A DNA stretch of 64,000 nt from a virus. Below, in pieces: positions 35,054 to 43,814 of the stretch. The stretch spans positions 61,472-125,471 of IMG/VR virus record IMGVR_UViG_3300035703_000025; one strand, written 5' to 3'. The notes beneath the pieces are model-generated. The model was given only the letters and a program-made list of their open reading frames with translations. It ran no database searches and had not been told where the DNA came from. Made by a program: the position numbers and the translations under genes. How positions within the stretch are numbered: the stretch's first letter is position 1; each line of letters starts with the position of its first letter.

Positions 35054-36015
35054 GTGGCTGGCAATACTTGTCTAGCTATTTGCTGAATTATTTCATTTAT
35101 TCTCTGAATAGCTGCTGAACTCAAACCAGCGCCAGCAGCAGCAGTAGATATTATCCCGCTAGCTGTGGAGCTAAGCCAAGCAGCAATACCAGCTACAGTA
35201 CCGCCAGCCAGGAAGAACGCGCTAAGACCAATAAGAACGGCGGTTAGAACACCAACAATTACAGTATAACCAACGCCATACTCTTCTACAAAACCCTGAC
35301 TAAGCACTTCTGCTGCTAGAACAAGCGCTGCCTCTCCTGCTCCAGCACCAAATTGATAGACAGCTGCTGCAATCGCAGCACCAAATGCATACAAATCCCC
35401 ATTGTTTAAAAACGAATCCCAGAAACGCTTAATTGATTCAAGTAGCTCTTTTGGTAGATTCGGGAACTTTGATACAAATGTGGCGTACATTAGATCTTTT
35501 ATGAATTTGTCTAGGGTTCCATCAGCAATGCATCTTCTTAATTGCCGCTTAACGTCCTCAATATTTGGATCAGAAGAATAAAGATTGTCTACTGCCCTAT
35601 TTAAAGTGTCTCTGTAGTTTGATGATTGCCATTTTTGCCAAAGCTCTCTAGCCTTCATCAAGGTATCACCAGTAGATGGATTTCCACTTAAGTAGCTTCC
35701 TATGGTGCCACCAAAAACGCCTTGAACCATTCCGTTTAGTAGTTGAAGGAAAGGGCCTTTGAGATATCTACCGAAAAGCTTAAGGCATTCTTTTTTCTTT
35801 CCTAGATATTTTAAAACTTGGTCAACGATCCAACTTAAGCCAGTAAATACTCCCATTCCGCCCAAAATACTGATGGCCCACCAGTCTGATTCGCCAAGAC
35901 CTAAAAAAGAACCACCTTCTTCAGCCTCGCCAGGAACACCAGTGGCCAGTTGAGTCTGGTCTTCTCTTGCTAAAGCAATTTGATTAAGCGTTTTTATAAA
36001 GCGGAAGCTTTCCAT
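35050..36015 (-). CDS. Virion-type membrane protein with N-terminal tag
   Basis: 321 residues with N-terminal FRFIKTLNQIALARED, a short linker TQLATGVPGEAEEGG parallel to TVLAPGQ in the downstream protein, and hydrophobic helices at ~45-65, ~210-240, ~250-275 and ~278-300. The central ~100 residues are polar (NLYSSDPNIEDVKRQLRRCIADG). The pair looks like a diverged duplication or two subunits of one membrane complex. Start has the 11-nt promoter box and no ribosome site. Confidence 0.55.
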   Translation of the reverse strand: MESFRFIKTLNQIALAREDQTQLATGVPGEAEEGGSFLGLGESDWWAISILGGMGVFTGLSWIVDQVLKYLGKKKECLKLFGRYLKGPFLQLLNGMVQGVFGGTIGSYLSGNPSTGDTLMKARELWQKWQSSNYRDTLNRAVDNLYSSDPNIEDVKRQLRRCIADGTLDKFIKDLMYATFVSKFPNLPKELLESIKRFWDSFLNNGDLYAFGAAIAAAVYQFGAGAGEAALVLAAEVLSQGFVEEYGVGYTVIVGVLTAVLIGLSAFFLAGGTVAGIAAWLSSTASGIISTAAAGAGLSSAAIQRINEIIQQIARQVLPAT

Positions 36016-36020
36016 ATAGC

Positions 36021-36029
36021 GTAATACAC
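36021..36029 (-). promoter_or_regulatory. GTGTATTAC box, leaderless-type
   Basis: The first T of TATTAC is exactly 11 nt from the A of the ATG at 36015, with GCTAT between box and start and no ribosome site. Confidence 0.5.
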
Positions 36030-36030
36030 G

Positions 36031-36237
36031 CTAATCTTTTAGTGTGAAAAACTTTTTCTTGTGATGCGCAAGCTTTGCGTACTTTAATACATCAATAACA
36101 CTGTCTATTTCTTCAATAGAAGATAGGAAAACAGAGCTGCTATCAGACTTAAGCTCTATGCTGTATTCCCTTTCAATTATTTCAATTCCGCGAACTTTAT
36201 GACGTGCTTTTACGGTTCCAAAGTTATTGAAATTCAT
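36031..36237 (-). CDS. Small protein, unknown
   Basis: 68 residues from the ATG that follows AGAGAAAAAA (MNFNNFGTVKARHKV); a longer reading adds 13 residues from an upstream ATG deeper inside the preceding gene. A beta-rich N-terminal half and a helical C-terminus ending KKKFFTLKD. Overlaps its upstream neighbour by 14 nt, indicating co-expression. No family recognised. Confidence 0.55.
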   Translation of the reverse strand: MNFNNFGTVKARHKVRGIEIIEREYSIELKSDSSSVFLSSIEEIDSVIDVLKYAKLAHHKKKFFTLKD

Positions 36238-36421
36238 TTTTTTCTCTAGGGTCACAGTTAATCTCAACCCCATCAACCTTTGTAAATGTCTTTGCGTAAT
36301 CTATGGCTCTAGTCCAAAGCTCGTAGTCCATCTCTTTAGTGTATTCGGCAAACTTAAGACCAAATATTATCATGGCCTTTGCAAGCCTTGGGTCCATATC
36401 GCGCATGTCTATATCATCCAT
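36224..36421 (-). CDS. Small acidic protein, unknown
   Basis: 65 residues, helical, Asp/Glu/Met-rich at the start (MDDIDMRDMDPRLAKAMIIFGLKFAEYTKEMDYELWTRA is the visible order in parts). Begins one base after the methyltransferase stop. No motif recognised; compact fit between two genes supports that it is expressed. Confidence 0.5.
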   Translation of the reverse strand: MDDIDMRDMDPRLAKAMIIFGLKFAEYTKEMDYELWTRAIDYAKTFTKVDGVEINCDPREKNEFQ

Positions 36422-36422
36422 T

Positions 36423-37298
36423 TTAATTAAGTATCCATGTTTGAGGTCTATTATTCCATAGACCAGTATTTAATTGCGAATATCCTAAGTCTTTCATCGC
36501 CCTTGAAAAAAAAGAACCCATAGATGTTGATTTTATTTTAACATTGTTTCTTTTGTAAACATCAAAGTGACCAATTGCTTTTGCGGTAAAAGCATTTGCG
36601 ATAATCATTCTTTTTGGTTTAATTGCTTTAAATATCTCGTTAAGATGATCAATTGGGTCTTCGAAGTGCTCAAAATACTCAGAAGCAAACGCAACATCTA
36701 CATTGGTAGCTATATCTGCAGCGCTTTCAACAAGACCGAAATCATATTCATTTGATAAAAAGCTAGCCACCCTCCATTGATCTGATGCTATGATATTTGT
36801 TCCAATCACAGAAGCGTCTGGAAAGGCTTGTTTAAAGGCTGCGCTTGTTATACCAATCCCATTGCCAAGATCAGCTATAATAGAGCCTTTTTTGATCTCA
36901 CCGAAAATTCCTCTAGGTATACAAACTGTGGGAATTGCAATTTCTTTTATGTACTTTCTTGAGTACACTAACCAACAAGCCCAAACCTCACTTAAATACT
37001 CTTTTTTGCTGTATATCTCATACGCGGGACTACCGCTAGATAAGCGATCGTACCAATCTAGCATAAGAAGCTCTAGTTCTTTTGACTTATTTCTTTTGTC
37101 CTTTGGGTTTTTAAGATGATCAATAGTTTGCTTTGCAATTTTTAAAAGATGGTCTGTGTCATCTATGCCAGAGCATTCTAGTATGCTCCTAAAAAACATT
37201 AGACCCTGTGAAGATGTCATATTCCAAAGCTTATAGCTAGGTTTAGAAAAAGAACACGCTCTTGTTTTTCTCTCAATATTGTTTTGAGTGATCTTCAT
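36423..37298 (-). CDS. SAM-dependent methyltransferase (class I)
   Basis: 291 residues. Motif I is IIADLGNGIGITSAAF at ~140-156, followed by VIGTNIIASDQW as the acidic-loop region and VDVAFASEYFEHFEDPIDHLNEIFKAIKP at ~200-230, the usual post-I to motif IV arrangement of class I methyltransferases. The ~135-residue N-terminal domain is unrelated and may bind substrate. AGGA lies 6 nt before the start, downstream of a terminator, so its transcription may depend on read-through. Target unknown. Confidence 0.75.
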   Translation of the reverse strand: MKITQNNIERKTRACSFSKPSYKLWNMTSSQGLMFFRSILECSGIDDTDHLLKIAKQTIDHLKNPKDKRNKSKELELLMLDWYDRLSSGSPAYEIYSKKEYLSEVWACWLVYSRKYIKEIAIPTVCIPRGIFGEIKKGSIIADLGNGIGITSAAFKQAFPDASVIGTNIIASDQWRVASFLSNEYDFGLVESAADIATNVDVAFASEYFEHFEDPIDHLNEIFKAIKPKRMIIANAFTAKAIGHFDVYKRNNVKIKSTSMGSFFSRAMKDLGYSQLNTGLWNNRPQTWILN

Positions 37299-37305
37299 GT
37301 TGTCC

Positions 37306-37342
37306 TTAAAAAGCCCATCAGAACAGTTACGAACTGATGGGC
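37306..37342 (-). terminator. Strong Rho-independent terminator
   Basis: On the minus strand gcccatcag and ctgatgggc form a perfect 9-bp stem with a 12-nt loop (ttcgtaactgtt), directly followed by five T. It ends transcription coming from the polymerase N-terminal half gene. Confidence 0.8.
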
Positions 37343-37389
37343 AACTACGCGTAACTCAGACGGGCCTAAGATGCCCGAATAGCGTAATC
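37306..37389 (-). ncRNA. Candidate small structured RNA
   Basis: A GTGTATATATA promoter-like box (37393-37403) is followed by ~80 nt without an ORF. This stretch holds a 5-bp hairpin with a 7-nt loop (cgggc-atcttag-gcccg), a short palindrome tacgcgta, and the terminator hairpin. Promoter, structured body and terminator in this order make a small independent transcript plausible. A tRNA was considered and rejected. Confidence 0.35.
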
Positions 37390-37392
37390 ACC

Positions 37393-37403
37393 TATATATA
37401 CAC
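37393..37403 (-). promoter_or_regulatory. GTGTATATATA box after the polymerase gene
   Basis: Identical in type to the boxes at late genes but placed directly after a stop codon with no ORF starting 11 nt away. Any transcript would begin near 37389 and meet the terminator at 37308. Confidence 0.4.
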
Positions 37404-39287
37404 TTAATCGTAGTACGAGTAAGAAAACTCCCCAAACTCAACTTCATCAAGTTTAAAATTAACCATGCGTTGTATTTGAAAAACCTTTTCTAGTGCTGTT
37501 ACGCCAAGTATATCAAATTTAACACCGCCTAAATATTCTATGTCAGCGCCTTCTACGTCTATTACCATAGCATCAAGCTTTTCTGAATAAACCATCGGGA
37601 ATAGGTTGCTCAGAGGCTGATCAGCAATAATGATTCCAGCAGCGTGCACACTTTCATTTCTTGGAACCTCTTCTATTCTTAAGGCGTAATCAAAGACCTC
37701 TTTGAACTGTTCGTAGTACTCAGCAATTGACTTAATGTTATCTATATTCCAACGAATAATTCCGTAAGACGGATCTTCTTTTTGCATTTCAACAAGATCA
37801 TCTGAAATCTTCGCTTCTTCAGCAAACTTTTTTGTGATTTGATTTGAAACATCAAAATAATCTGGTGTCGGTTTTAGAAGCTTAAATACTTCTTTTATTG
37901 CGCCACGGCCTTTAAATCTTGAGTGAGTAATAATGTGACCAACACAATCACTTCCGTATTTTTTGCTAATGTACCCAATAAGTGACTCTCTGAAAGATGG
38001 TGGCACATCCATATCGATATCTGGTAAGGAAACGTTTTCTTTTGTGTTTCTGCCTTCATTGTAAAATCTTTCAAATGGAAGTTCTCTCCCTTGGTCATAG
38101 CCAAGTGTTGGGTCTGGTCGCATCGGATCAACGGAAGAAATACCAATGAGATACGAGATCATGCAGCCAGAAGATGAGCCTCTAATGTCTGCTGGAACCC
38201 CCTTTGATCGAAGACTGTTTATGATATCATGAACAATCAAAAAGTAAGCTGACATGCCAGCTTGCTTGAATACCTCAAGCTCGTGCTGTATTCTTTTAAC
38301 GTAAGCTTCCTTTAGGGATGGATCTTGCTTAAACTCTTGAAGAAGACCGGTTGACTTAAAGCCAGACCTGCAAAGTTCGCGCAGATACTCGTGTGGATCA
38401 ACTATTTTGTGGTCTCCAACTTTAAAGCTTGCAAGAATTGGTCGTTCTTGAATTGAGTAGTCTTCAATAAGATCTAAAAGCTTAAGGGTTTTTTCTCCTC
38501 GCTTAAGCTCCTTTGATAGATATCCACGAGACCATCGCTTGTCAAATATGCGAGAATCGTTCATTGCCTCGCAACAAGACCCGCCATCTTCCTTAGCCTT
38601 TGTTAAAAGCTCGTGAAGCTCAATATCTTCCTTATTAAGGTAATGGATATTATGCGAAGGCAGGGCATCTTCAAAAGATTCGCTTATTCTCTTACCAAGA
38701 ACAAGATGGGCTGGAAGAAGGCTGACGTCATAAAACAAGAATACGTTTTCGTATATCTTCTTATAGTTCTCTAGAACTTTTTCAATACGAGACTTCCAAT
38801 CTTTGTGCAGCAGCGTTTCGCACTCATCAGCGGAGTCACTCAAGTAAGCCATTTCGTGGTTTACAAAAGCGCTTGAATAAATTTGGCTCTTAAGATCCCC
38901 AACAAGACAAATAAGACCAGCTTTATATGGATACAGTGACTCTATTTGTGTTCTAGGCATTCCATTAAGTGAAAGGGCCTCCTTTGTCCGGGCCATAGAC
39001 ACAAGTTTAACTATGTTTTTATAGCCTGTTTTATTCTTTGCAAGAAGGGTTATTCGCCCAACAAAATTATCACCACTGTAGGTGTCAAGCTCTACTCCAA
39101 TTATTGGTTTGATGCCAGAGGCTTTGCATTCTTTGAAGAACGGAACAACACCTTTGATATTGTTGTGGTCTGTCATACATATTGCTGGTATGCCGTACTC
39201 TTTGCTCTTTGCAACAAGAGAATCAATTGTTACAACGCTATCAAGAAGTGACCACGCGGTGTGCACATGAACAGGAATATAGCTCAT
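37404..39287 (-). CDS. DNA polymerase III alpha, N-terminal half (split gene)
   Basis: 627 residues. The PHP domain opens the protein (PVHVHTAWSLLDS, then ICMTDHNNIKG). The palm follows with RGSSSGCMISYLIGISSVDP, the catalytic LPDIDMD near ~421-425 and the third-Asp motif VKFDILGVTALEK near ~590, so all three metal-binding aspartates of a C-family polymerase are here. The chain ends in LDEVEFGEFSYSYYD just where the fingers should begin; those are on a separate gene at 25530-27074. No intein N-terminal sequence is present. ATGA overlap with the nuclease gene upstream. Confidence 0.93.
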   Translation of the reverse strand: MSYIPVHVHTAWSLLDSVVTIDSLVAKSKEYGIPAICMTDHNNIKGVVPFFKECKASGIKPIIGVELDTYSGDNFVGRITLLAKNKTGYKNIVKLVSMARTKEALSLNGMPRTQIESLYPYKAGLICLVGDLKSQIYSSAFVNHEMAYLSDSADECETLLHKDWKSRIEKVLENYKKIYENVFLFYDVSLLPAHLVLGKRISESFEDALPSHNIHYLNKEDIELHELLTKAKEDGGSCCEAMNDSRIFDKRWSRGYLSKELKRGEKTLKLLDLIEDYSIQERPILASFKVGDHKIVDPHEYLRELCRSGFKSTGLLQEFKQDPSLKEAYVKRIQHELEVFKQAGMSAYFLIVHDIINSLRSKGVPADIRGSSSGCMISYLIGISSVDPMRPDPTLGYDQGRELPFERFYNEGRNTKENVSLPDIDMDVPPSFRESLIGYISKKYGSDCVGHIITHSRFKGRGAIKEVFKLLKPTPDYFDVSNQITKKFAEEAKISDDLVEMQKEDPSYGIIRWNIDNIKSIAEYYEQFKEVFDYALRIEEVPRNESVHAAGIIIADQPLSNLFPMVYSEKLDAMVIDVEGADIEYLGGVKFDILGVTALEKVFQIQRMVNFKLDEVEFGEFSYSYYD

Positions 39288-40282
39288 TGGTCGTCTTTAA
39301 AAGTGTTTCTTCTGTCAGATGTTTTAAGGGCCTTTTCCTCGGCCTTCGTCTTACGAACCTCTCCGACTCTAAGTATAGTTTTGTCGATTCCGTTAGCAAC
39401 AAGATAGTTGAAAACATTGTCGCATACACTGCAGCCATTTGAGGTTTTTGTCTTTCCGAAATGGCATGTTGTCTTGCATTTCCACGCCTGTGAACCGTTA
39501 ACCTCTTTAATCCTGGTTGGAAGATGATTGCCCTTTATGGTATTGAAGTGGTCTTTGATAATTGACAAAGTCTCTTTTCTTTGTTCGTCATCAAAACATA
39601 CAGTGAATGGCCCGCCATCGTTTACAAAGTGTATCGTCAAGAGTCTAGTCTTGTACTGTGGGTACAGCATCGAAACGGCCAAATCGTACATTCTTAGCTG
39701 TATATCTTTGCTTGCGAAATAATCATATTCTTTAAGCTCACCTGTCTCCCAAGATTTCCTTGAACCTGTTTTCCAATCAATTATCTCTAGGGTGGTGTCA
39801 TCAAGCTTAGTTATTAGATCAATCGTGCCACGGATTTCGTAGTTTCCAGAAGTGGTTTTCTTGCTGAGCACATCGTAATACTCAAAGGTAAAGCCTGGCA
39901 TTGTTAAAGGTATTCTGAATTGACGCTCCGTGTGCAGAACCTTCAGGTTTCTTGGATCGTACTTCGTGCCTAGAACCTTTTCAATAGACTTAAGGCAAAA
40001 CCTTTTATCGGCACCATCAGCCAAATCAATTCTTCCAGCGTTTTCAGCTTTGTAACGCTTCCAGCATATATCTAGCAAAAGCACGTGATCAAGCAGAAGG
40101 CCATCTTTGTGGCCAAGCTTTGTGGCTTTTGCCATTATTTCAAGTACGTGATGCACAATTGTACCAAGAAGGGCCTTTTTCCCAGACCCGCTTGGTATTT
40201 CAAGTATTGAGTCAAGGAAGAACTGAAACTGACAACCCTCGTAGGTTTTTATTGAAGACGCTCTTAAATACTGGATGTTCAT
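39284..40282 (-). CDS. RecB/Cas4-like PD-(D/E)XK nuclease
   Basis: 332 residues. The catalytic core is RGTIDLITKLDDTTLEIIDWKTG (~150-173), i.e. D...EIIDWK of the PD-(D/E)XK family, followed by QLRMYDLAVSML, the conserved QxxxY helix. C17 in YEGCQFQF plus three C-terminal Cys (CKTTCHFGK...CSVCD) give the four-Cys arrangement that binds an iron-sulfur cluster in Cas4/AddB/RecB nucleases. Probably resects DNA ends for phage recombination or degrades host DNA. Overlaps both neighbours by 4 nt. Confidence 0.85.
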   Translation of the reverse strand: MNIQYLRASSIKTYEGCQFQFFLDSILEIPSGSGKKALLGTIVHHVLEIMAKATKLGHKDGLLLDHVLLLDICWKRYKAENAGRIDLADGADKRFCLKSIEKVLGTKYDPRNLKVLHTERQFRIPLTMPGFTFEYYDVLSKKTTSGNYEIRGTIDLITKLDDTTLEIIDWKTGSRKSWETGELKEYDYFASKDIQLRMYDLAVSMLYPQYKTRLLTIHFVNDGGPFTVCFDDEQRKETLSIIKDHFNTIKGNHLPTRIKEVNGSQAWKCKTTCHFGKTKTSNGCSVCDNVFNYLVANGIDKTILRVGEVRKTKAEEKALKTSDRRNTFKDDQ

Positions 40283-40734
40283 TTCGTGGCCTTTTCAATC
40301 TGATCCTCAACCCTTACAATTGGTTGATTAAATATACGTTCTGAGTTTTTAACAACAACAAGAGTGTTTGCTGTTGACTCTATAAAGTCCTGAGTAGATT
40401 TTATCTTTTTAGGCGAGTAGCCTCCACCGTTTTTTACAAACTTCTGCTTAGAAAGCTTAAGAATCTCCTTGTAGACCTTTTGTATTTGTGGTGGCCATCT
40501 TTCTTCTATGCCTTTAAATGGTATGTAAACTATATACGGTATCTCAGTCTCTTGGCAGGCGTATATAAAATCAAGCTCAAATCCTATTGATGCTCTTGAT
40601 ATACAAATAGAACCATCTACTTCTATAGAGCTGAGCTGCGAGATAATTTGATTTCTAACAAATAGCCTGGCTGGATCGTTAAGATCGTATGCTCCATTAA
40701 AATTTACGGCTTCAGCTTTTATACCAATAATCAT
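40279..40734 (-). CDS. SLOG/DUF1273 (YpsA)-like nucleotide-binding protein
   Basis: 151 residues. ASIGFELDFIYACQETEIPYIVYIPFKGIEERWPP (~47-82) matches the SLOG outline 'G-D--AA-----IP-I--IPF--Q---W'. Family members bind nucleotides or ADP-ribose derivatives; several occur in phages and stress systems. No catalytic residue can be certified. Sits between the nuclease and a dNMP kinase, overlapping each by 4 nt. Confidence 0.55.
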   Translation of the reverse strand: MIIGIKAEAVNFNGAYDLNDPARLFVRNQIISQLSSIEVDGSICISRASIGFELDFIYACQETEIPYIVYIPFKGIEERWPPQIQKVYKEILKLSKQKFVKNGGGYSPKKIKSTQDFIESTANTLVVVKNSERIFNQPIVRVEDQIEKATK

Positions 40735-41369
40735 ATATACTGACTCAGTATTGACTTGATGGATTCGTTTTTCTCATCCATATTCATATCATCGTTTCTG
40801 ATTGTATGAAATTTCTTTATATTGCTAAAGTCATAGTTATCAAGGGCCGTTTCGCTTTCATGCTGGTTGTTCAGTGGGTTTCTTGTAAACTTGATAACTA
40901 TAGGCTCGTAAAAGGTAGCATAGTTAATCTCATTTGGAAATCTCGCGTCTGATATGAGAGCAAAATCTAGACCCTCTTCCTTTATTTTTTTAATTGTCGC
41001 TTGTACCCAGCAGTCTTGGTAAAATCGTCTAAATATATTTGTGCCAAAGACCTGCATGACATCTCTTGCGGTCATGTAATCATCGCATCTTGATCCTGGC
41101 TTGTTTTGCATTATCATTGCTATATCAGTGCTGCACATGGGCAAGTCGCACCACTTGAATCTAGTGTTTGTGTTTTTGTCGGAGTTCTCACCCCAGCATT
41201 GATTATATTCAAGACCCAAAACATTTATGCATACCTGTTTTAGCGCGTCTGCAAATGGATAAACTTTTGATGAATAACCGTGCTCTTTTAGAAAGCCGCG
41301 AACGTAAGAACAAGCAGTGTCTTTTCCGCTCTGCGCTTTGCCCGTCATTATAATTATTTGTGTCTTCAT
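40731..41369 (-). CDS. Deoxynucleoside monophosphate kinase
   Basis: 212 residues from the ATG overlapping the primase stop (ATGA); an upstream in-frame extension of 12 residues is not favoured. Walker A is MTGKAQSGKDTA at ~8-19. MTARDVMQVFGTNIFR and FALISDARFPNEIN match T4 gp1-type dNMP kinases. The enzyme would phosphorylate dNMPs for the phage polymerase and, as in phages with altered bases, could accept a modified dNMP. Confidence 0.85.
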   Translation of the reverse strand: MKTQIIIMTGKAQSGKDTACSYVRGFLKEHGYSSKVYPFADALKQVCINVLGLEYNQCWGENSDKNTNTRFKWCDLPMCSTDIAMIMQNKPGSRCDDYMTARDVMQVFGTNIFRRFYQDCWVQATIKKIKEEGLDFALISDARFPNEINYATFYEPIVIKFTRNPLNNQHESETALDNYDFSNIKKFHTIRNDDMNMDEKNESIKSILSQYI

Positions 41370-42403
41370 TTTGATAGAACTTTTATTTGTGGCAAAACTT
41401 TGCAATTAAATTCTTCCAAAGACAGCATGTCTGGGTCTTTGTTGTCGGTAAGAATTTTAGATATAGAGAATCGTGAATTAAACAAGGATTTTATTTTTGA
41501 GGCAGCTTTTGTTCCAGCTTCGTCAGAATCAAGCATGAGGCCAAGTTTTACAGCGCCAACCGAATGCAGAAGGTCTGCTTGCCTGTTTGACATCGATGAA
41601 CCCATTATACCAACAACGTTTTTTATGCCGTACATGTGCATTCTCCAGCAATCAAAAGGCCCCTCAACAACAACCGCAAATCCAGATGATTTGATTTCGT
41701 CGGCCGCATTGTTTATGTTGTAGATTTCAATCGATTTGTTGAATCCCTTTGGGTAGTGTCTCCATTTTGCGTAAAGTTTTCTATACGTTTCATCTATCGT
41801 ATATTTTTCTGGAAAATACCATCCTAGCTTGTTCTTTTCAAATATTGATCTTCCAGTTATACCAACCAAGTCACCGTTAATATTCCTGATTGGAATCATT
41901 AATCTATGGTGGTAGGTCTTTCCATTTAGGGAGACACCAGCTTCGAAAAACTCGCAAACCTCTTCAGTAAACCCCCTTGATTTGATAAACTGATGACATT
42001 TATCAAGTTTCGAGAGCCTGCCATCTGATATAACTTTGTTGCTGATAATTTCTTGACGGTTTCTAATTATTGAAAAATCATTGAAATCGTCTGACTCTAT
42101 TACTGATTGTATCCACTCTATTGCTTCGGCAAAGCTTATTTGCCTTAGCCCACGAACAAGCCCAATAATATCATTGCCGTATTTTTGATGACATCCATGT
42201 GTAAAGCAAGACCAACAGCACTTACCAAAGTGATAACTAAAAGCCGTTGGGTTGTCTCCACCGTGAACGGGGCATTCTTGTTGGACAGAAGAGTTTCCAT
42301 TGAATTCAAAACCAAGAGCCTGCAAGATTTTGTAGTCATTCTCGCAGGCAATCTTTTTGAAGATTTTTATTTCTTCAGAACTCAATATCGTCTTCGTCGT
42401 CAT
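41366..42403 (-). CDS. DnaG-type DNA primase
   Basis: 345 residues with start at the ATG (MTTKT), preferred over a TTG three codons earlier. N-terminal CHC2 zinc finger: C44-P-V-H47 and C63-W-S-C66, with C71 nearby. TOPRIM: FAVVVEGPFDCWR at ~225-240 holds the conserved Glu, and LGLMLDSDEAG near ~290 the DxD. It lacks the C-terminal helicase-binding domain of long bacterial primases. Makes RNA primers, working with the DnaB-type helicase encoded immediately upstream. Confidence 0.93.
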   Translation of the reverse strand: MTTKTILSSEEIKIFKKIACENDYKILQALGFEFNGNSSVQQECPVHGGDNPTAFSYHFGKCCWSCFTHGCHQKYGNDIIGLVRGLRQISFAEAIEWIQSVIESDDFNDFSIIRNRQEIISNKVISDGRLSKLDKCHQFIKSRGFTEEVCEFFEAGVSLNGKTYHHRLMIPIRNINGDLVGITGRSIFEKNKLGWYFPEKYTIDETYRKLYAKWRHYPKGFNKSIEIYNINNAADEIKSSGFAVVVEGPFDCWRMHMYGIKNVVGIMGSSMSNRQADLLHSVGAVKLGLMLDSDEAGTKAASKIKSLFNSRFSISKILTDNKDPDMLSLEEFNCKVLPQIKVLSK

Positions 42404-43814
42404 TTTGATCAATGTTATTATTCGATTCTAGTATCTCAAAATTAAACTTGCCCTCAATCATTTCGGATCTTTCTAGATTAGATACGATATTTATGTACTC
42501 AGAAGAGGCGTCCATTCCTCCACCGTATCTAGTATCTATTACAATTAGCTTTCTGTCACCGTTTGTCTTGCTGTCTCCAGCAGCGACGTCCTCGTCTGTT
42601 TTCTTTTTCAGGTAAGCGAGGCTTGAGCACAGCCACAAAATTCTATCGCTTCCAGAAACAACGCTGCTATCCTCTTTGCTAATGCCGTCACGGTTAAGCT
42701 GAACCGTAGCAAGAACTGGAACGTCATTTTTAACTGCAAAGTTGTGCAGCTTTGTTATAAAGTCACCTAGGTATTGATACTCTTGGAAATCGCCAACATC
42801 AGCAAGATCCATAGTCTTCAAGTAGTCAAGCATTATTAGGCAGTCTTTGGTGTTTCCGCCTTCGTCACGACCAACAACAGAGGAAATCCAACGCCGAGCT
42901 ATCGACATTATCTCTTCTGGCTTTTTGCCAGCAATGCTAATGTGATAAAACGGCATCTTCTTAATGGAGTCTAGGGCTTGTTCAATGGAAAACTTTAGGT
43001 TCTCCTTTTGGGAAAATTGACCAGTTTCAATTGACCCTTGATCAACACCAGAGTGTAAAGATACCCATTTAACAGACTGGGTTTCTTTTTTCATTTCTGT
43101 ATCAAGATACAAAACTGGTATTCCTTGCTTTGCCATGTTAGCAGCGACGTTCAGGCAGAATGTGCTTTTACCAACCTTTGGTCTAGCACCAACAACATTC
43201 ACTGTTCCTCGTCTATATCCACCGCCAATAGTTTGGTCGTATCGGGGATAACCTGTCGGAATTCCAGCTGACTTTACTGGATTTTCAGCCAGATATTTTA
43301 TATGACCTTCTGCAAATTCACCAATTTGAACAAGGTCGTTTTCACTAGTGACCTCTGGTATAAACTCAAAAACAGAAGACTCAACCGCCGAAGCAACGTC
43401 AACTATGCTTTCTGATCCGCTTAGATCGCCAATTGATTTTATGCCAGACTCTAGCTTCTTTTTTAGTAAACGGCAAAGACTCCAGAACTTTACCTGTCTT
43501 GCAAAGTGTTGATAATCGCCCTTTTCAGATTCAATTGCCTGTATTGCTTGGATTGACTGTGATTCTTTTGATGAAACCTGCCCAGTTTTTGACAGCTCGG
43601 AAACCAAAAGCTGTGGGCTTATTTTGCCTGAGTTTCCAGATTCGGCAAGGGAGGCAATTGCAAAGAAGCATTTCCCCAAAAGGGCGTCACCGAAATCAGA
43701 ATCGGAAATAGCAATATCGCTTGAGTAAATAACATCAGCGCCATTGTTCATGGCGCATGATATCAAGCTTTCTTCACAGACAGACTGGTTGTAAGATTTT
43801 ACTTTGCTCTGCAT
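42375..43814 (-). CDS. DnaB-like replicative helicase
   Basis: 479 residues. N-terminal helical domain (~1-115) as in DnaB, linker, and RecA-like motor: Walker A GARPKVGKST (209-218), H1a LYLDTE, Walker B CLIMLDYLKTM near ~325, and VLATVQLNRDG as the H3 Gln motif. The acidic tail NIDQNDDEDDIEF overlaps the primase start, so both are translated together. Unwinds the fork ahead of the split polymerase. No intein is present in the Walker A, a frequent intein site. Confidence 0.94.
   Translation of the reverse strand: MQSKVKSYNQSVCEESLISCAMNNGADVIYSSDIAISDSDFGDALLGKCFFAIASLAESGNSGKISPQLLVSELSKTGQVSSKESQSIQAIQAIESEKGDYQHFARQVKFWSLCRLLKKKLESGIKSIGDLSGSESIVDVASAVESSVFEFIPEVTSENDLVQIGEFAEGHIKYLAENPVKSAGIPTGYPRYDQTIGGGYRRGTVNVVGARPKVGKSTFCLNVAANMAKQGIPVLYLDTEMKKETQSVKWVSLHSGVDQGSIETGQFSQKENLKFSIEQALDSIKKMPFYHISIAGKKPEEIMSIARRWISSVVGRDEGGNTKDCLIMLDYLKTMDLADVGDFQEYQYLGDFITKLHNFAVKNDVPVLATVQLNRDGISKEDSSVVSGSDRILWLCSSLAYLKKKTDEDVAAGDSKTNGDRKLIVIDTRYGGGMDASSEYINIVSNLERSEMIEGKFNFEILESNNNIDQNDDEDDIEF

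Noticed and set aside
37340-37390. tRNA-like arm (5-bp stem, 7-nt loop ATCTTAG)
   Set aside because: Stem and loop size match an anticodon arm, but there is no D arm, acceptor stem or TTCRA-type T arm at the right distance.
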